A stretch of DNA of 64,000 bases from Paenibacillus sp. DMB5 (GTDB lineage Bacteria > Bacillota > Bacilli > Paenibacillales > Paenibacillaceae). A model generated the notes under the pieces. It did not search any database. It was given only the letters and a program-made list of their open reading frames with translations, and had not been told where the DNA came from. Positions 36,965 to 46,319 of this stretch are shown one piece after another. Made by a program: the position numbers and the translations under genes. The stretch is from positions 1-64,000 of the forward strand of contig NZ_LRAC01000017.1 of NCBI RefSeq assembly GCF_001517085.1, written 5' to 3'. The stretch's first letter is position 1. Every line of letters begins with the position of its first letter.

Positions 36965-37966
36965 TTATTCTTCGCCAGGATACTTAAGCCCCCACTGGGC
37001 CCGGACCTGATCCAGCAGCTTCATTATGGATACTGACTCGTCCAGCGTCATGACCGGACTTTCAGTCAGGCCAGCCTGCAGGCAGCGGCCTACCTCCTCG
37101 GCCTCAAAGCAATAGCCGTCCGAAGCCCGCTCCTGCTCAAAGGACTCAACCAGCTCCCCGCCGATGTACAGCTCAGCTGCCCGCGGATTCACCAGCGTGT
37201 CTTTGACAACAATATAGCCATCGGTTCCGAAGACATGCGCTTCCTCCGTCAGTTTGAGCCGGATACCGCCGTTCAGCGAAGCGCTTTTACCATCCGCATA
37301 GGACAGCAGCAGCGAGAAGTGCTCATCCACTCCGGTCTCCCCGATATGTACAGTACTGGATACTGACTCCGGATGCGCCCCCAGGATCATGGAAGCGAAG
37401 GATACCGGATAAATGCCAACATCCAGCAGCGCGCCGCCGCCCAGTTCAGGATTAAGCAGTCTTCCCTGCGGATTCCAGTCTGAGCGGAAGCCGAGGTCAG
37501 CCTTGACCAGACGGACATCCCCGATCCGGCCAGCCGCGATCCATTCCCGCACCTTCACGATGGCCGGAATATAGCGGCTCCACATAGCTTCCATCAGGAA
37601 CAGCTTGTGTTCACGGGCGTAAGCTACAACCTCTTCAAGCTCTGCGCTGTTCACCGTAAACGGCTTCTCGCAGAGTACCGCCTTGCCGGCGCGCAGGGCC
37701 AGCAGCGCATTCTCTTTATGGAACGGATGCGGAGTCCCGATGTAAATGGCATCCACCTCCCGATCGCTGACAAGCTCCTCATAGGTAGCATAAGCCACCG
37801 GAATACCATGGTTCCGGGCGAATTCATCCGCACTTTCCTGCGAGCGTGATCCGACGGCATAAGCGATACCATTACTGGCATGAGCCAGGTCTGTTGCAAA
37901 CTTATGGGCAATCCAGCCGGTGCTGAGAATCCCCCATTTTACCTTGTAAGCGTTATCGTTAGTCAT
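36965..37966 (-). CDS. Gfo/Idh/MocA-family oxidoreductase
   Basis: A 333-aa NAD(P)-dependent sugar or polyol oxidoreductase-like protein: N-terminal WGILSTGWIAHKFATDL nucleotide-binding strand and loop, AIYIGTPHPFH, the family Lys motif LCEKPFTVN, and the C-terminal GGALLDVGIYPVS. The start at 37966 has AGGAGGGG 6 bp upstream. The substrate is not predictable. It is monocistronic as far as can be seen. Confidence 0.92.
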   Translation of the reverse strand: MTNDNAYKVKWGILSTGWIAHKFATDLAHASNGIAYAVGSRSQESADEFARNHGIPVAYATYEELVSDREVDAIYIGTPHPFHKENALLALRAGKAVLCEKPFTVNSAELEEVVAYAREHKLFLMEAMWSRYIPAIVKVREWIAAGRIGDVRLVKADLGFRSDWNPQGRLLNPELGGGALLDVGIYPVSFASMILGAHPESVSSTVHIGETGVDEHFSLLLSYADGKSASLNGGIRLKLTEEAHVFGTDGYIVVKDTLVNPRAAELYIGGELVESFEQERASDGYCFEAEEVGRCLQAGLTESPVMTLDESVSIMKLLDQVRAQWGLKYPGEE

Positions 37967-38047
37967 TGTTGTCCCCTCCTGCCGGATTCTTGTGATTCCT
38001 AATGATTCTATCAAACTGCACCTCATGTGTAAAAGATTGCCGCCGGC

Positions 38048-38398
38048 TCAGACCATAGCCAGCAGCGCATATACGCCCAGTGCCGAGAACAAGACTGTTA
38101 CCAGCAGTATGGCTGCATTCCACAACCGGTGTATCAGCGCCAGATTCTCGAGATAGCTGCGCAGAAACACCCGGCGAAGCAGCAGCTGCAGCAGACGGAT
38201 AATCCCAAAGCCAAGCCAGCCGAGCAGACTGATTAGTATGACCTCATAGCTTCCCTTCAAGACGAACCTGTCTGCTACAGCGCCGTCGTAATGCACAGGT
38301 ACAAAATCGGGCATCTGCTTGTATAGATACAGATAGAGCAATATTGGAATGGTGGCGGCAACCGCACTAAGCGAAAACGTCATTCTGTTCTTGAACAT
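38048..38398 (-). CDS. Small DUF1648-like membrane protein
   Basis: A 116-aa protein with three or four membrane helices. After the first helix comes PDFVPVHYDGAVADRF, the motif of the DUF1648 domain found at the N-terminus of SdpI-type immunity proteins. The ATG at 38398 lies just after the stop of the pyrophosphohydrolase gene and follows CGGAGG. It is the last gene of a three-gene operon; the link to its nucleotide-sanitation neighbours is unclear. Confidence 0.78.
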   Translation of the reverse strand: MFKNRMTFSLSAVAATIPILLYLYLYKQMPDFVPVHYDGAVADRFVLKGSYEVILISLLGWLGFGIIRLLQLLLRRVFLRSYLENLALIHRLWNAAILLVTVLFSALGVYALLAMV

Positions 38399-38402
38399 CC
38401 GG

Positions 38403-38726
38403 TTAATCCTCCGCATGCAGCAAAAAAACACGGTTATTAAACCCGCCCCGCTGTGCCGCCTTCTCTGCACGTATTTGCTCCAGCAGCCTGCTGTCTCCGC
38501 CATGCACCTTAGCAAGCGCCCGGATCACCTCCAGCAGATCAGACAGCTCCTCCAGCGCATGCTTGTCCTGCTCAGCCGTGAAATATTCCTCCGTTTCCTC
38601 GCGCAGCTTCGCCCTCAGTGCCTGTATGTATTCTCCGGTGTCCATTATCCTGGTAGCACATGTCTTTCCCTGCGAAGCAATCAGCGCCGGAATACCGTCC
38701 CTGACTAGCTTGTTGTATTCAGTCAC
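38403..38726 (-). CDS. MazG-like nucleotide pyrophosphohydrolase
   Basis: A 107-aa all-alpha NTP-PPase: MTEYNKLVRDGIPALI is the common start, and the metal-binding residues lie in REETEEYF and EELSDLLEVIRAL (ExxE..ExxD). These enzymes hydrolyse non-canonical or excess nucleoside triphosphates. It lies between a MutT-like Nudix gene and the DUF1648 gene, an operon with a house-cleaning theme. Confidence 0.87.
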   Translation of the reverse strand: MTEYNKLVRDGIPALIASQGKTCATRIMDTGEYIQALRAKLREETEEYFTAEQDKHALEELSDLLEVIRALAKVHGGDSRLLEQIRAEKAAQRGGFNNRVFLLHAED

Positions 38727-38755
38727 AATAGATCATCCGCCTTTCAGCTGTTCAT

Positions 38756-39142
38756 TTAGTCCCTTATCAGCCGCTCCACAAAGGGCAGATCCGCCGGGGC
38801 AAAATCATATTCTGCCAGCTCATGCCTCTCCACCCAGCTGCAGGCATCATGGTCGCTCATCCGGAGCTCACCGCCGGTATATTCCGCTTTCCAGGCAATC
38901 AGCCTGATTCTCAGGCTGCCGTAATCATGCTCATGGCTGCCAAAAGCCTCATAAGGCCGGATGCTGATATTCAGCTCCTCCATCAGCTCCCTGCACAGAC
39001 ACTGCCGGGCATCCTCGCCCTCCTCCAGCTTGCCGCCGGGAAACTCCCATAGTCCGGCCTGCGCTTTGCCCGGCTTCCGCCGGGCGATCAGCAGCTTTCC
39101 CTCTTCATTATGGATAATCGCCACAGCCACTTCAATCATCAT
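38756..39142 (-). CDS. MutT-like Nudix hydrolase (8-oxo-dGTPase-type)
   Basis: A 128-aa protein of MutT length with the Nudix box GGKLEEGEDARQCLCRELME followed by EL, and the MutT-like strand LLIARRKPGKAQAGLWEFPG. Such enzymes remove oxidised guanine nucleotides. AAAGGAG lies 6 bp upstream of the ATG. It is first in the operon with the MazG-like and DUF1648 genes. Confidence 0.9.
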   Translation of the reverse strand: MMIEVAVAIIHNEEGKLLIARRKPGKAQAGLWEFPGGKLEEGEDARQCLCRELMEELNISIRPYEAFGSHEHDYGSLRIRLIAWKAEYTGGELRMSDHDACSWVERHELAEYDFAPADLPFVERLIRD

Positions 39143-39278
39143 TTTTCGCTCCTTTTATCCCGCTACCCGGCATTGATGGAATATGCCATTTAGTGGTTTA
39201 TTATGGTAAAATATGATCTATATACCGTTTCGATGGTTCATAGATTGATAGAGCAGATACTTCTGCGGGGAGGCTAAT

Positions 39279-41429
39279 GTGAAAGACATATTCAAGCCCA
39301 ATGTTATGAAGGATGAACCCAAACCGAACCAGTCACTCAGTCTGCGCATTAATATCTTCTTCTTCAGCACGTTTATTATATTCTGCATTATTATTGTCCG
39401 TCTGGCTATTCTTCAATTTGTCGAAGGCCCCACCCTTTCCGAGGCAGAGGCCAGCCGCGATACCAAAAATGTGCCGCTTGCCTCCATCCGCGGGACCATT
39501 TTCGCAAAAGGCGGCGAGAAGCTCGCTTATTCGACCCCGGTGCAGACGCTCTATTTTTCCCTGACGGCCGAATACGCCCAGACCGCGACTGACAAAGCCA
39601 CCGGCATTACCGCCCGTACTCCTGAGGCCGTTGCCAAAGCGGATTCGCTGGCCGCCAGGCTGGCTGCTGATTTTACCAAATACGGCGCTAAGGTGCCTGA
39701 GGATCAGGTGCTCACCAAAGCGGCTATCCTCAAAGCGATGGACCTTGATTCCAAGGTATATTCCGGCTTTATGCCTCGTCCGGTCAAACGGGGGCTGAGC
39801 AATGAGGAAATTGCTTACTTCATGGAAAACAAGGACAAATACCCCACTCTGACGGTTAGCGAAGAGGATGAACGCCATTATGACCCGGACACGGTAGCTG
39901 TGCAAACGGTCGGATACATCAAGCCCTTTAAGAAATCAAAGGAAAGTTTGGATATCTATCTGAACATTCAGGCCGCTATGAGGAATGACGCTGATCCGGG
40001 TCTGGCCTACCGGGATGATGAGTTTGTAGGGTTCGATGGGCTTGAGCTGCAGTACCAGCGCGAACTGCGGGGACGTAACGGCTACTTGAGCGTTGCTGTT
40101 AATGCCAAGAATATGGCCGAAGGCATCGTCGAGATGGTACCTCCTGTCAAAGGCAACAATCTGTGGACCACAATTGACAAAACCATTCAGATGAAGACCG
40201 AGCAGGCCATTTTGGATCAAATCGAATGGGTCCACAGTAATCCGGTTCAGGGGAAGGTTCATCCTGACGCCAAAACCGGCTATGCGGTGGCAATGGAGGT
40301 CGATACGGGTAACGTTGTAGCGATGGCGAGTATGGAGGATTATGATACCAACCTGTGGACTACAGGCACGATGCCTGCTGATGTGTGGAACGAGCTGATG
40401 CTGAATTATCAGAACGGGGCTGTTACACCACATAACTCCGGACGATCCGGGCATAATTTCAGCTCGACTGTATTTCTGGGATCAGTAATCAAGCCGCTGA
40501 CTGTATTAATCGGATTAAATGAAGGCTTTATCACCACACACACGTCTTACACAGATAAAGGAAGTACAACGTTCGGCCGGGCCGGCTACGAGACCACTGT
40601 CCGCAACGCAGGGGGCCATGCATACGGTTATTTTGAGACCCCGGCAATGGCTATTGAGAAATCCTCCAACGTTTTTATGATTGATGAGGTTGGCAAAAAG
40701 CTCTACTCGAAATACGGCTCCGAAGGTGTCAAGGTTTGGGATAAATATATGAGGGAATTCGGGCTTGGGGAGCGGCCGGGCAGCGGACTTCCAGGGGAGC
40801 ATAAGGGGCTGATTAATTATTTTAAAGAGGCAGACACGGATAATGGCGGAGGCGGTGCACAGTCGGCATTGGTCTATGCTTCATTTGGTCAGCAGGGCCA
40901 ATACACGGTGCTGCAGCTCGCCCAGTATGCCTCCACTCTCGCTAACCAGGGTGTACGGATTAAACCGCAGCTGGTCAGCAAAATAACGGATCAGACCGGC
41001 AATACAGTCAAAACCTTCGGCAGGGAGGTCCTGAACGAAGTGAAATTTGACAAAGCCTATTGGCGTGAAATCATCAAGGGCATGAACACGAGCGTTACTG
41101 CATTTAACGATTTCCCCTATGATTTCGCACGCAAAACGGGTACTTCCCAGCAGCAATATTTTGAAAATAAAAGCAGCCACCTGGCCGATAACGGCGTATT
41201 CATCGCCTTTGCCCCGCGCGACAAGCCCAAGCTGGCGGTCGCCGTGGTCATTCCAGAGGGCGGCTTCGGCTCCAACAGTGCTGCTCCGGTAGCCCGCAAA
41301 ATTTTTGATGCCTATGACTGGGAATACGGCCTGGACGGTATACCCAAGAAGAGCCTTCCGCAGGCGGAGAGCACGGCGGACGGGACAGCAGCAGATGGAG
41401 CCGGAACGGATCAGGAGCAGGGAGATTAG
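39279..41429 (+). CDS. Class B penicillin-binding protein (PBP2/PbpA-like)
   Basis: A 716-aa cell-wall transpeptidase with one N-terminal membrane helix (residues 23-45), a dimerisation domain (IRGTIFAKGGEKLAYS) and a transpeptidase domain. Catalytic motifs are SVIK (Ser402/Lys405), SSN (462-464) and KTG (619-621). It crosslinks peptidoglycan strands, probably in elongation or sporulation. The GTG start follows GGGGAGG. The C-terminus ends in a Thr/Ala/Gly/Asp-rich tail. A terminator follows, so it is a single-gene unit. Confidence 0.93.
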   Translation: MKDIFKPNVMKDEPKPNQSLSLRINIFFFSTFIIFCIIIVRLAILQFVEGPTLSEAEASRDTKNVPLASIRGTIFAKGGEKLAYSTPVQTLYFSLTAEYAQTATDKATGITARTPEAVAKADSLAARLAADFTKYGAKVPEDQVLTKAAILKAMDLDSKVYSGFMPRPVKRGLSNEEIAYFMENKDKYPTLTVSEEDERHYDPDTVAVQTVGYIKPFKKSKESLDIYLNIQAAMRNDADPGLAYRDDEFVGFDGLELQYQRELRGRNGYLSVAVNAKNMAEGIVEMVPPVKGNNLWTTIDKTIQMKTEQAILDQIEWVHSNPVQGKVHPDAKTGYAVAMEVDTGNVVAMASMEDYDTNLWTTGTMPADVWNELMLNYQNGAVTPHNSGRSGHNFSSTVFLGSVIKPLTVLIGLNEGFITTHTSYTDKGSTTFGRAGYETTVRNAGGHAYGYFETPAMAIEKSSNVFMIDEVGKKLYSKYGSEGVKVWDKYMREFGLGERPGSGLPGEHKGLINYFKEADTDNGGGGAQSALVYASFGQQGQYTVLQLAQYASTLANQGVRIKPQLVSKITDQTGNTVKTFGREVLNEVKFDKAYWREIIKGMNTSVTAFNDFPYDFARKTGTSQQQYFENKSSHLADNGVFIAFAPRDKPKLAVAVVIPEGGFGSNSAAPVARKIFDAYDWEYGLDGIPKKSLPQAESTADGTAADGAGTDQEQGD

Positions 41430-41539
41430 CTGGGCTGGCTAGTATTATGTTCTGTTATCCAGCAGATTCTCAAGAGTTTGCCGTGATTCTCGGGGAAGGA
41501 CTCCACGCTTACAATTTATTAATTCATGGCACATCATAC

Positions 41540-41580
41540 AAAAACCAGCCCGTTCCGGAAGCGGAACGGGCTGGTTTTTC
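41540..41580. terminator. Bidirectional terminator
   Basis: AAAAACCAGCCCGTTCCG pairs with CGGAACGGGCTGGTTTTT, between the penicillin-binding protein gene and the convergent YceI gene. Confidence 0.93.
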
Positions 41581-41621
41581 ATGCGCTATTTTATAAAAAT
41601 AGTGTCCATCTATATTAAACG

Positions 41622-42338
41622 TTACTTGTTCAGCACAAGCTCCAGACGTACCTCAAGGTCATTCTCCGTCTCCATTACGATGTTGTGAGGACTGGTCAGG
41701 CCGAAGTCGGCAAAGGTAACCGTTGTTGTTCCTGACAGCATAAGCTGTCCCCCGCTGTATACCACCTGCGAATCAAAAACAACGTCCTTGTCAATTCCCT
41801 TAACGGTCAACGTTCCCTGCATCTGAACAGGCACTGCTGTACCTTCCGTCCATTCGGCCGGCAGCTCGGAGAAGGAGCTTACAACGAAGGTTGATTGCGG
41901 GAATTGGGCTGCATCCAGGAAATCAGCAGCTTTTACATGCTCGTCCCGTTGTCCGTTTCCGGAATCCAGTGCACTCATCTCAATTGCACCTTCACCGGTC
42001 ATTGCCGCTGCATCATCCAGATTAACATTCCATGTCCCTGTAACCGACGGATTGACGAAATTCACTGTCTCCTGGGAGGTTGTAACTGACCAGTATACCT
42101 TCGATGTATCCGCTACACTCCATGCACCGTTCAATTGTTCTGCGGTAACCGCTGCGCCTGCCGTCTCTCCCGCATTCGCCGCTGCCGTTCCCGAGTTAGC
42201 TGCCGCCTGTTCCTGTGCAGGAATAACCGACTCGATCTCCACGTTATTGCCCAAGCTGTTGTTCAAAAGCACAAAGGCTGCAATGGCTCCTGCGGCAACG
42301 ACACCAGCAGCTGTCCATATCCATGTTTTTTTCTTCAT
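41622..42338 (-). CDS. YceI-family secreted protein
   Basis: A 238-aa protein with an N-terminal membrane anchor or signal (WIWTAAGVVAAGAIAAFVLL), an Ala-rich linker, then a YceI lipocalin-like domain: WSVADTSKVYWSV, HVKAADFLDAAQFPQSTFVV and GTLTVKGIDKDVVF. YceI proteins bind isoprenoid or other lipids. The start at 42338 is set by GGAGGG; the frame is open much further upstream without a ribosome binding site. It is divergent from a two-component system. Confidence 0.9.
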   Translation of the reverse strand: MKKKTWIWTAAGVVAAGAIAAFVLLNNSLGNNVEIESVIPAQEQAAANSGTAAANAGETAGAAVTAEQLNGAWSVADTSKVYWSVTTSQETVNFVNPSVTGTWNVNLDDAAAMTGEGAIEMSALDSGNGQRDEHVKAADFLDAAQFPQSTFVVSSFSELPAEWTEGTAVPVQMQGTLTVKGIDKDVVFDSQVVYSGGQLMLSGTTTVTFADFGLTSPHNIVMETENDLEVRLELVLNK

Positions 42339-42506
42339 TATTATTCCCTCCATCCATGTATTTTCTCTCTGCCTTGTCCGGCTTGAACCCATTCTAGCAG
42401 AGCAATATGTCGGGAATAAGTCGAAGCAGCCTGCGGTGGAATGTGGTAAAATGGTCGTGATTTTAAGTAATTCCGATTGTTCAGTCCGCAAAAGGAGGGC
42501 TATGAC

Positions 42507-43187
42507 ATGAAATCCATTCTGATTGTTGAAGATGAAGAAGCCATTGCCCGCGTGCTCAGCGCCTACCTGAAAAAAGCGGGCTACCACGTCACCCGTGCCG
42601 CCGACGGGCGGACGGCACTCGAAGCGTTCGGGGTATCGCCTCCTTCTCTTATATTGCTAGACATTATGCTTCCGGAAATGGACGGCTTCGAGCTGCTGGG
42701 CCAGATCCGCAAAATCAGCAGCTGCCCGGTCATCATGCTGACTGCCCGGGACGGCATCAAGGACCGGCTGGCCGGGCTTGACGGCGGTGCGGACGATTAT
42801 ATGTCCAAGCCGTTTATTCCCGAGGAGGTCGTCGCCCGTGTAAATGCGGTGCTGCGCCGCCCTTCCCAGTGGTCTGACGGCAGCGGCAAGCGCCATTTCG
42901 GCAGCCTGTTCGTTGACTTCAGCGCACGCAGCATCTTCTTGAATGGGGCCGAGGTCAACCTCAGCCCGCGCGACATGTCCGTGCTGCTGTTTCTGGCTGA
43001 ACGACCAAACCAGATTTGTACCCGGGACCAGCTGATTGAGCAGGTGTGGGAGATGGACTATGACGGCAGTGACCGAGCTGTTGACCTGTCGATCAAGCGG
43101 CTGCGGCAGGCACTCTCGCACTGGCCTGCTTCAGAAGGGGAAATCCGCACCCTGCGCGGGACGGGGTATCAGCTATGGACCGAATAA
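42507..43187 (+). CDS. OmpR-family response regulator
   Basis: A 226-aa regulator with EDEE pocket, Asp52 (LILLDIMLPEMDG), LTARDG, MSKPF, and a winged-helix domain ending RGTGYQLWTE. AAAGGAGG lies 8 bp before the ATG. It overlaps the kinase gene by 13 bp, so the pair is translationally coupled. Confidence 0.93.
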   Translation: MKSILIVEDEEAIARVLSAYLKKAGYHVTRAADGRTALEAFGVSPPSLILLDIMLPEMDGFELLGQIRKISSCPVIMLTARDGIKDRLAGLDGGADDYMSKPFIPEEVVARVNAVLRRPSQWSDGSGKRHFGSLFVDFSARSIFLNGAEVNLSPRDMSVLLFLAERPNQICTRDQLIEQVWEMDYDGSDRAVDLSIKRLRQALSHWPASEGEIRTLRGTGYQLWTE

Positions 43188-44623
43188 CCAAACCGCGGAA
43201 ACGCACTTCCATTCTCACCTACTGGACGCTCCGCTACATCATCATTATCAGCACCGGGCTGCTGTTGACGGCGCTATTGACCTTCTGGTGGATTCAGCAG
43301 GAAGCGATGAATAACCGGATGCAGACGACCGGCCTGCTGGCCCAGGAAATTGCCGACCGCAGCGTCAGCAGCGACGGGACGATGCAGATCAGCCCGACGC
43401 TGGCCAAGCTTGTCGAAGACCGGAAGCGGTTCTTCAAGGTATCACTGGAAATGTGCGTCATTGTTACAGACCCGGCGGGCAAGCTGCTGTTCTCCGATCC
43501 GCCGCTGACCCAGGAAGAGATGCATTACAAGCTTAACGATACCATGACTGATGCCCGCAGTCCGGAATTCAAGGCCGCGGTTGCCCAGATCCGGGAAGGC
43601 AGCGAGACACTGGGGCAGGTTATCGTGCTTCAGTCCAAACGCTCTCTACGGCATATTCCGCAGGAGGAGATTATTTTCTTCTCCATCATTGTTCTGTTCC
43701 TGATTATTCTCAGCTGGCTGACCATCTATCTGTTATCCGGCAAGCTGGCCAAACCGATCCAGCGGGTAGCCGCCGCCGCTTCGCAGATCAGCAGCGGTGA
43801 ATATAACATCATTCTGGATACAGGAGCCAAAGAGCGGGAGATTCATGAACTGCTTGTCTCCTTCCAGGAGATGTCCGGCAAGCTGCAACAGTTCGAGCAG
43901 TCCCGGGCTGTCATGCTGGCCGGAGTATCCCATGAGCTGAAGACGCCGGTCACCTCTATCAAAGGACTGGTCCACGCCGTGCGGGAAGGTGTCGTTGAGG
44001 GGGACGAGGCAGATGAATTCCTAGACATCGCCCTGCAGGAAGCGGGCCGGCTGCAGCGCATGGTCGCAGATCTGCTGGATTACAACGCCCTGACCGCCGG
44101 CATCGTTGCTGTCCGTCATGACCGGATAGACGTTGTTCCGCTCCTGTCGGAAATCATCTACCAGTGGAGGCTGACACAGGCCGAAGAGGTGAGTGAGCCG
44201 GTGCTTGAGCTGCCGGAGAAGCCGCTGTATGTGCGGGGTGATCCGCTGCGCATCCAGCAGATTATCGTCAATCTGCTGAACAACAGCGTGCAGGCCGCAC
44301 CGGCGGGAGAGCCGCTGCAGCTGACGGTTAAGCTCAACATGATTCCACAGGGATATGCGGAGATTTGCATCACGGATGACGGACCTGGCATATCCCCGGA
44401 TATCAGGGACAGGGTGTTCGAAGCCTTCTTCCGCAGCAGCAGCAAGCAGAGCCAGCTGCGCGGCCTGGGGCTCGGCCTGACCTTCAGCCGCCTGCTGGCT
44501 GAGGCGATGGGCGCAGCCTCAGGCTCGGCGAACCTCCGGCTGAAGGCTGTACGTTTGTGCTCACGCTGCCGCTTCAGCCCTAACGTCCGTGCAGGTCCGG
44601 AAGCAATGGTACCACGCGGGTGA
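43175..44623 (+). CDS. Sensor histidine kinase with C-terminal frameshift
   Basis: TM1 at about residues 20-42 and TM2 at about 170-190 flank a sensor domain of about 125 residues, followed by HAMP, H-box LAGVSHELKTPVTSIKGL, N-box IIVNLLNNSVQAAP, G1 ITDDGPGI and GLGLGLTFSRLLAEAMG. The expected final strand is missing in this frame, but the +2 frame gives GEPPAEGCTFVLTLPLQP and a stop at 44581-44583. One lost G near 44520-44525 (TCAGGCTC instead of TCAGGGCTC) explains it. As written, the last 30 or so residues are aberrant and the final ATP-lid strand is lost. Confidence 0.85.
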   Translation: MDRITKPRKRTSILTYWTLRYIIIISTGLLLTALLTFWWIQQEAMNNRMQTTGLLAQEIADRSVSSDGTMQISPTLAKLVEDRKRFFKVSLEMCVIVTDPAGKLLFSDPPLTQEEMHYKLNDTMTDARSPEFKAAVAQIREGSETLGQVIVLQSKRSLRHIPQEEIIFFSIIVLFLIILSWLTIYLLSGKLAKPIQRVAAAASQISSGEYNIILDTGAKEREIHELLVSFQEMSGKLQQFEQSRAVMLAGVSHELKTPVTSIKGLVHAVREGVVEGDEADEFLDIALQEAGRLQRMVADLLDYNALTAGIVAVRHDRIDVVPLLSEIIYQWRLTQAEEVSEPVLELPEKPLYVRGDPLRIQQIIVNLLNNSVQAAPAGEPLQLTVKLNMIPQGYAEICITDDGPGISPDIRDRVFEAFFRSSSKQSQLRGLGLGLTFSRLLAEAMGAASGSANLRLKAVRLCSRCRFSPNVRAGPEAMVPRG

Positions 44624-44707
44624 AGCAGTAGTACCGCAGCCTGCGTACATGGTATAATCACTTGCACGGGCTTTACATTAAGATGAACCGTGAACCGGAG
44701 GCTGTCT

Positions 44708-45208
44708 ATGCTTACTTTTGAACAAAAATTAGCGATCTTTGATTCCTACCCTGAGCTTGAGCGGAGAAATGTCTCGCTTGGCCGGGTGAACTACCATTTC
44801 GAGGGAAGCCGGCATGAGAAAAAGACCGTCGCCTCCCATCTGCATCCGAACGGCAACGGCTTTGTTTATGCCGGTCTGCTACGGGGCTACGAAACAGACG
44901 GCAAAGGGCTGGTGAATATCCGCGACTATTCCGAAGCTGAGCTGCGCGGGCTGATCGAGGCTTCCATCGCCTCCTTGTCGATGTATATTCCGGAGGCTCC
45001 TGCACCAAGCAAACGTAAGAAAAAAGCGGCGGCAGCTGCCGGCGCAGAGTCCCTTTGGGTTAACGCTGACGGCAACACGCTGAGCCTCAGATTTGAAGAG
45101 GATCTGTGGTACCTCTACGCCGGTCTGCAGCTGGAGATGGCTTTTGAAACCAGCGATGAAGCCGAGGAGTATCTGGCGGAAGAAGGGTTCCGTCCGGCGG
45201 GGAACTAA
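44708..45208 (+). CDS. Hypothetical protein
   Basis: A 166-aa cytosolic protein whose N-terminal half (FEQKLAIFDSYPELERRNVS, ASHLHPNGNGFVYAG) looks like a compact conserved domain, followed by a Lys/Ala-rich linker (KRKKKAAAAAG) and a C-terminal half ending YLAEEGFRP. Similar proteins appear to be common in Bacillales but I know of no function. GGAGG lies 6 bp before the ATG at 44708. A strong terminator follows. Confidence 0.75.
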   Translation: MLTFEQKLAIFDSYPELERRNVSLGRVNYHFEGSRHEKKTVASHLHPNGNGFVYAGLLRGYETDGKGLVNIRDYSEAELRGLIEASIASLSMYIPEAPAPSKRKKKAAAAAGAESLWVNADGNTLSLRFEEDLWYLYAGLQLEMAFETSDEAEEYLAEEGFRPAGN

Positions 45209-45227
45209 ATCTCCGCTGCGAGGCATC

Positions 45228-45280
45228 AAAAAACCTGTACACTGCAGCGGTTGCTGCGGGGTACAGGTTTTTTGGTTTTT
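45228..45280 (+). terminator. Rho-independent terminator
   Basis: AAAAAACCTGTAC and GTACAGGTTTTTT form the stem, with an inner GCAGCGG/TTGCTGC pairing, followed by GGTTTTT. Confidence 0.9.
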
Positions 45281-45366
45281 ACCCGACGTCTACCGCTTGC
45301 CCGGATGCACTTTCAACGGAACGGAATTTGTAGCGTCTTTTTCGTCGGCATGCCTGTCCTCCCCAC

Positions 45367-46161
45367 CTACTCCGCAGCCGTCAGCGTTTCCTCGGGGATC
45401 ACAATATCCTTAACGGTGTTATACTTGCTCATGGTAGCCTCCTGCTTCACTTCCCTGTATGTTCCTTCCCCGTCCAGCATTTCTTCGATTACCAGCTCTT
45501 CGGTTGTTCCCGTCGGCCAGTACGTCTGCTTATCTACGCGGTATTCAAGGCTCATGCTCTTGAGCAGCTCAAGCTGTTGAAGAGCCAGTTCTTCACTGCT
45601 GTACTGAAGCTTGTAAAAGTCCTCCAGATCCTTCGTCTGGTCACCGGACAGCTGTGCGCTCAGGATATATTCCTCTCCTGTCTCCGATACGGTCACGTAA
45701 GGCAGAATCGTCTTGAGCATCTCCATCCGCCGTACAGGACTGGACTGCACCTGCACCGTTAGCTTCAAATCTTCCAGAAAAGAGTCAGGCATCTTCCGCC
45801 ACAAGCCCTCCAATAACATATAATAGCCGTCATCCGTAAAATACGACTCCGTATCCGCAGGTTCCTTATCTCCTATGATCATCGAGCCGGCCTGATGCAT
45901 CTGCAGCGGGTCGAGAATGTACTCAGACGTTGTTGTTGTCTCGGAGGTATACTCGGCAGCCTTAGTATCCGGTGATATGCCGGTTGATATCCGGGAATGC
46001 GACTCCTGTACATAGCTGTTCAGCGAACCGCCCGCTTCAGCGATTCTGTCTATCAGCTTCTCCGCTTCCTTCTCCTGCTTCTCTGACGCACCGCCATCCG
46101 CACAGCCCGCCAGGCTAACCGCGATCAATGCAGCCAGTATACCTTTTCCCCACTTCTTCAC
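45367..46161 (-). CDS. DUF6612-like secreted lipoprotein
   Basis: A 264-aa lipoprotein (lipobox SLAGC, Cys20). The mature part has the LolA/DUF6612-like features of Bacillales lipoproteins: a long N-terminal helix, then repeated beta strands with conserved Tyr/Met/Trp (YFTDDGYYMLLEGLWRKMP). It sits outside the membrane; a lipid- or signal-binding role is typical but unproven. The mapped start uses the ATG at 46161. Confidence 0.8.
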   Translation of the reverse strand: MKKWGKGILAALIAVSLAGCADGGASEKQEKEAEKLIDRIAEAGGSLNSYVQESHSRISTGISPDTKAAEYTSETTTTSEYILDPLQMHQAGSMIIGDKEPADTESYFTDDGYYMLLEGLWRKMPDSFLEDLKLTVQVQSSPVRRMEMLKTILPYVTVSETGEEYILSAQLSGDQTKDLEDFYKLQYSSEELALQQLELLKSMSLEYRVDKQTYWPTGTTEELVIEEMLDGEGTYREVKQEATMSKYNTVKDIVIPEETLTAAE

Positions 46162-46319
46162 AATGTAATCCTCCCGTATAAACTTTATATGGGATTATAC
46201 ACCAAAATTGGGCTGTCCGCCGTTACAAAACTGCAATTCACTCTATCTACACGCTGCAATCTATGGTTAGATGAAGGGAAGACCAACCAATCCAAAGAGA
46301 GAAAGAAGCGTGGACCCGC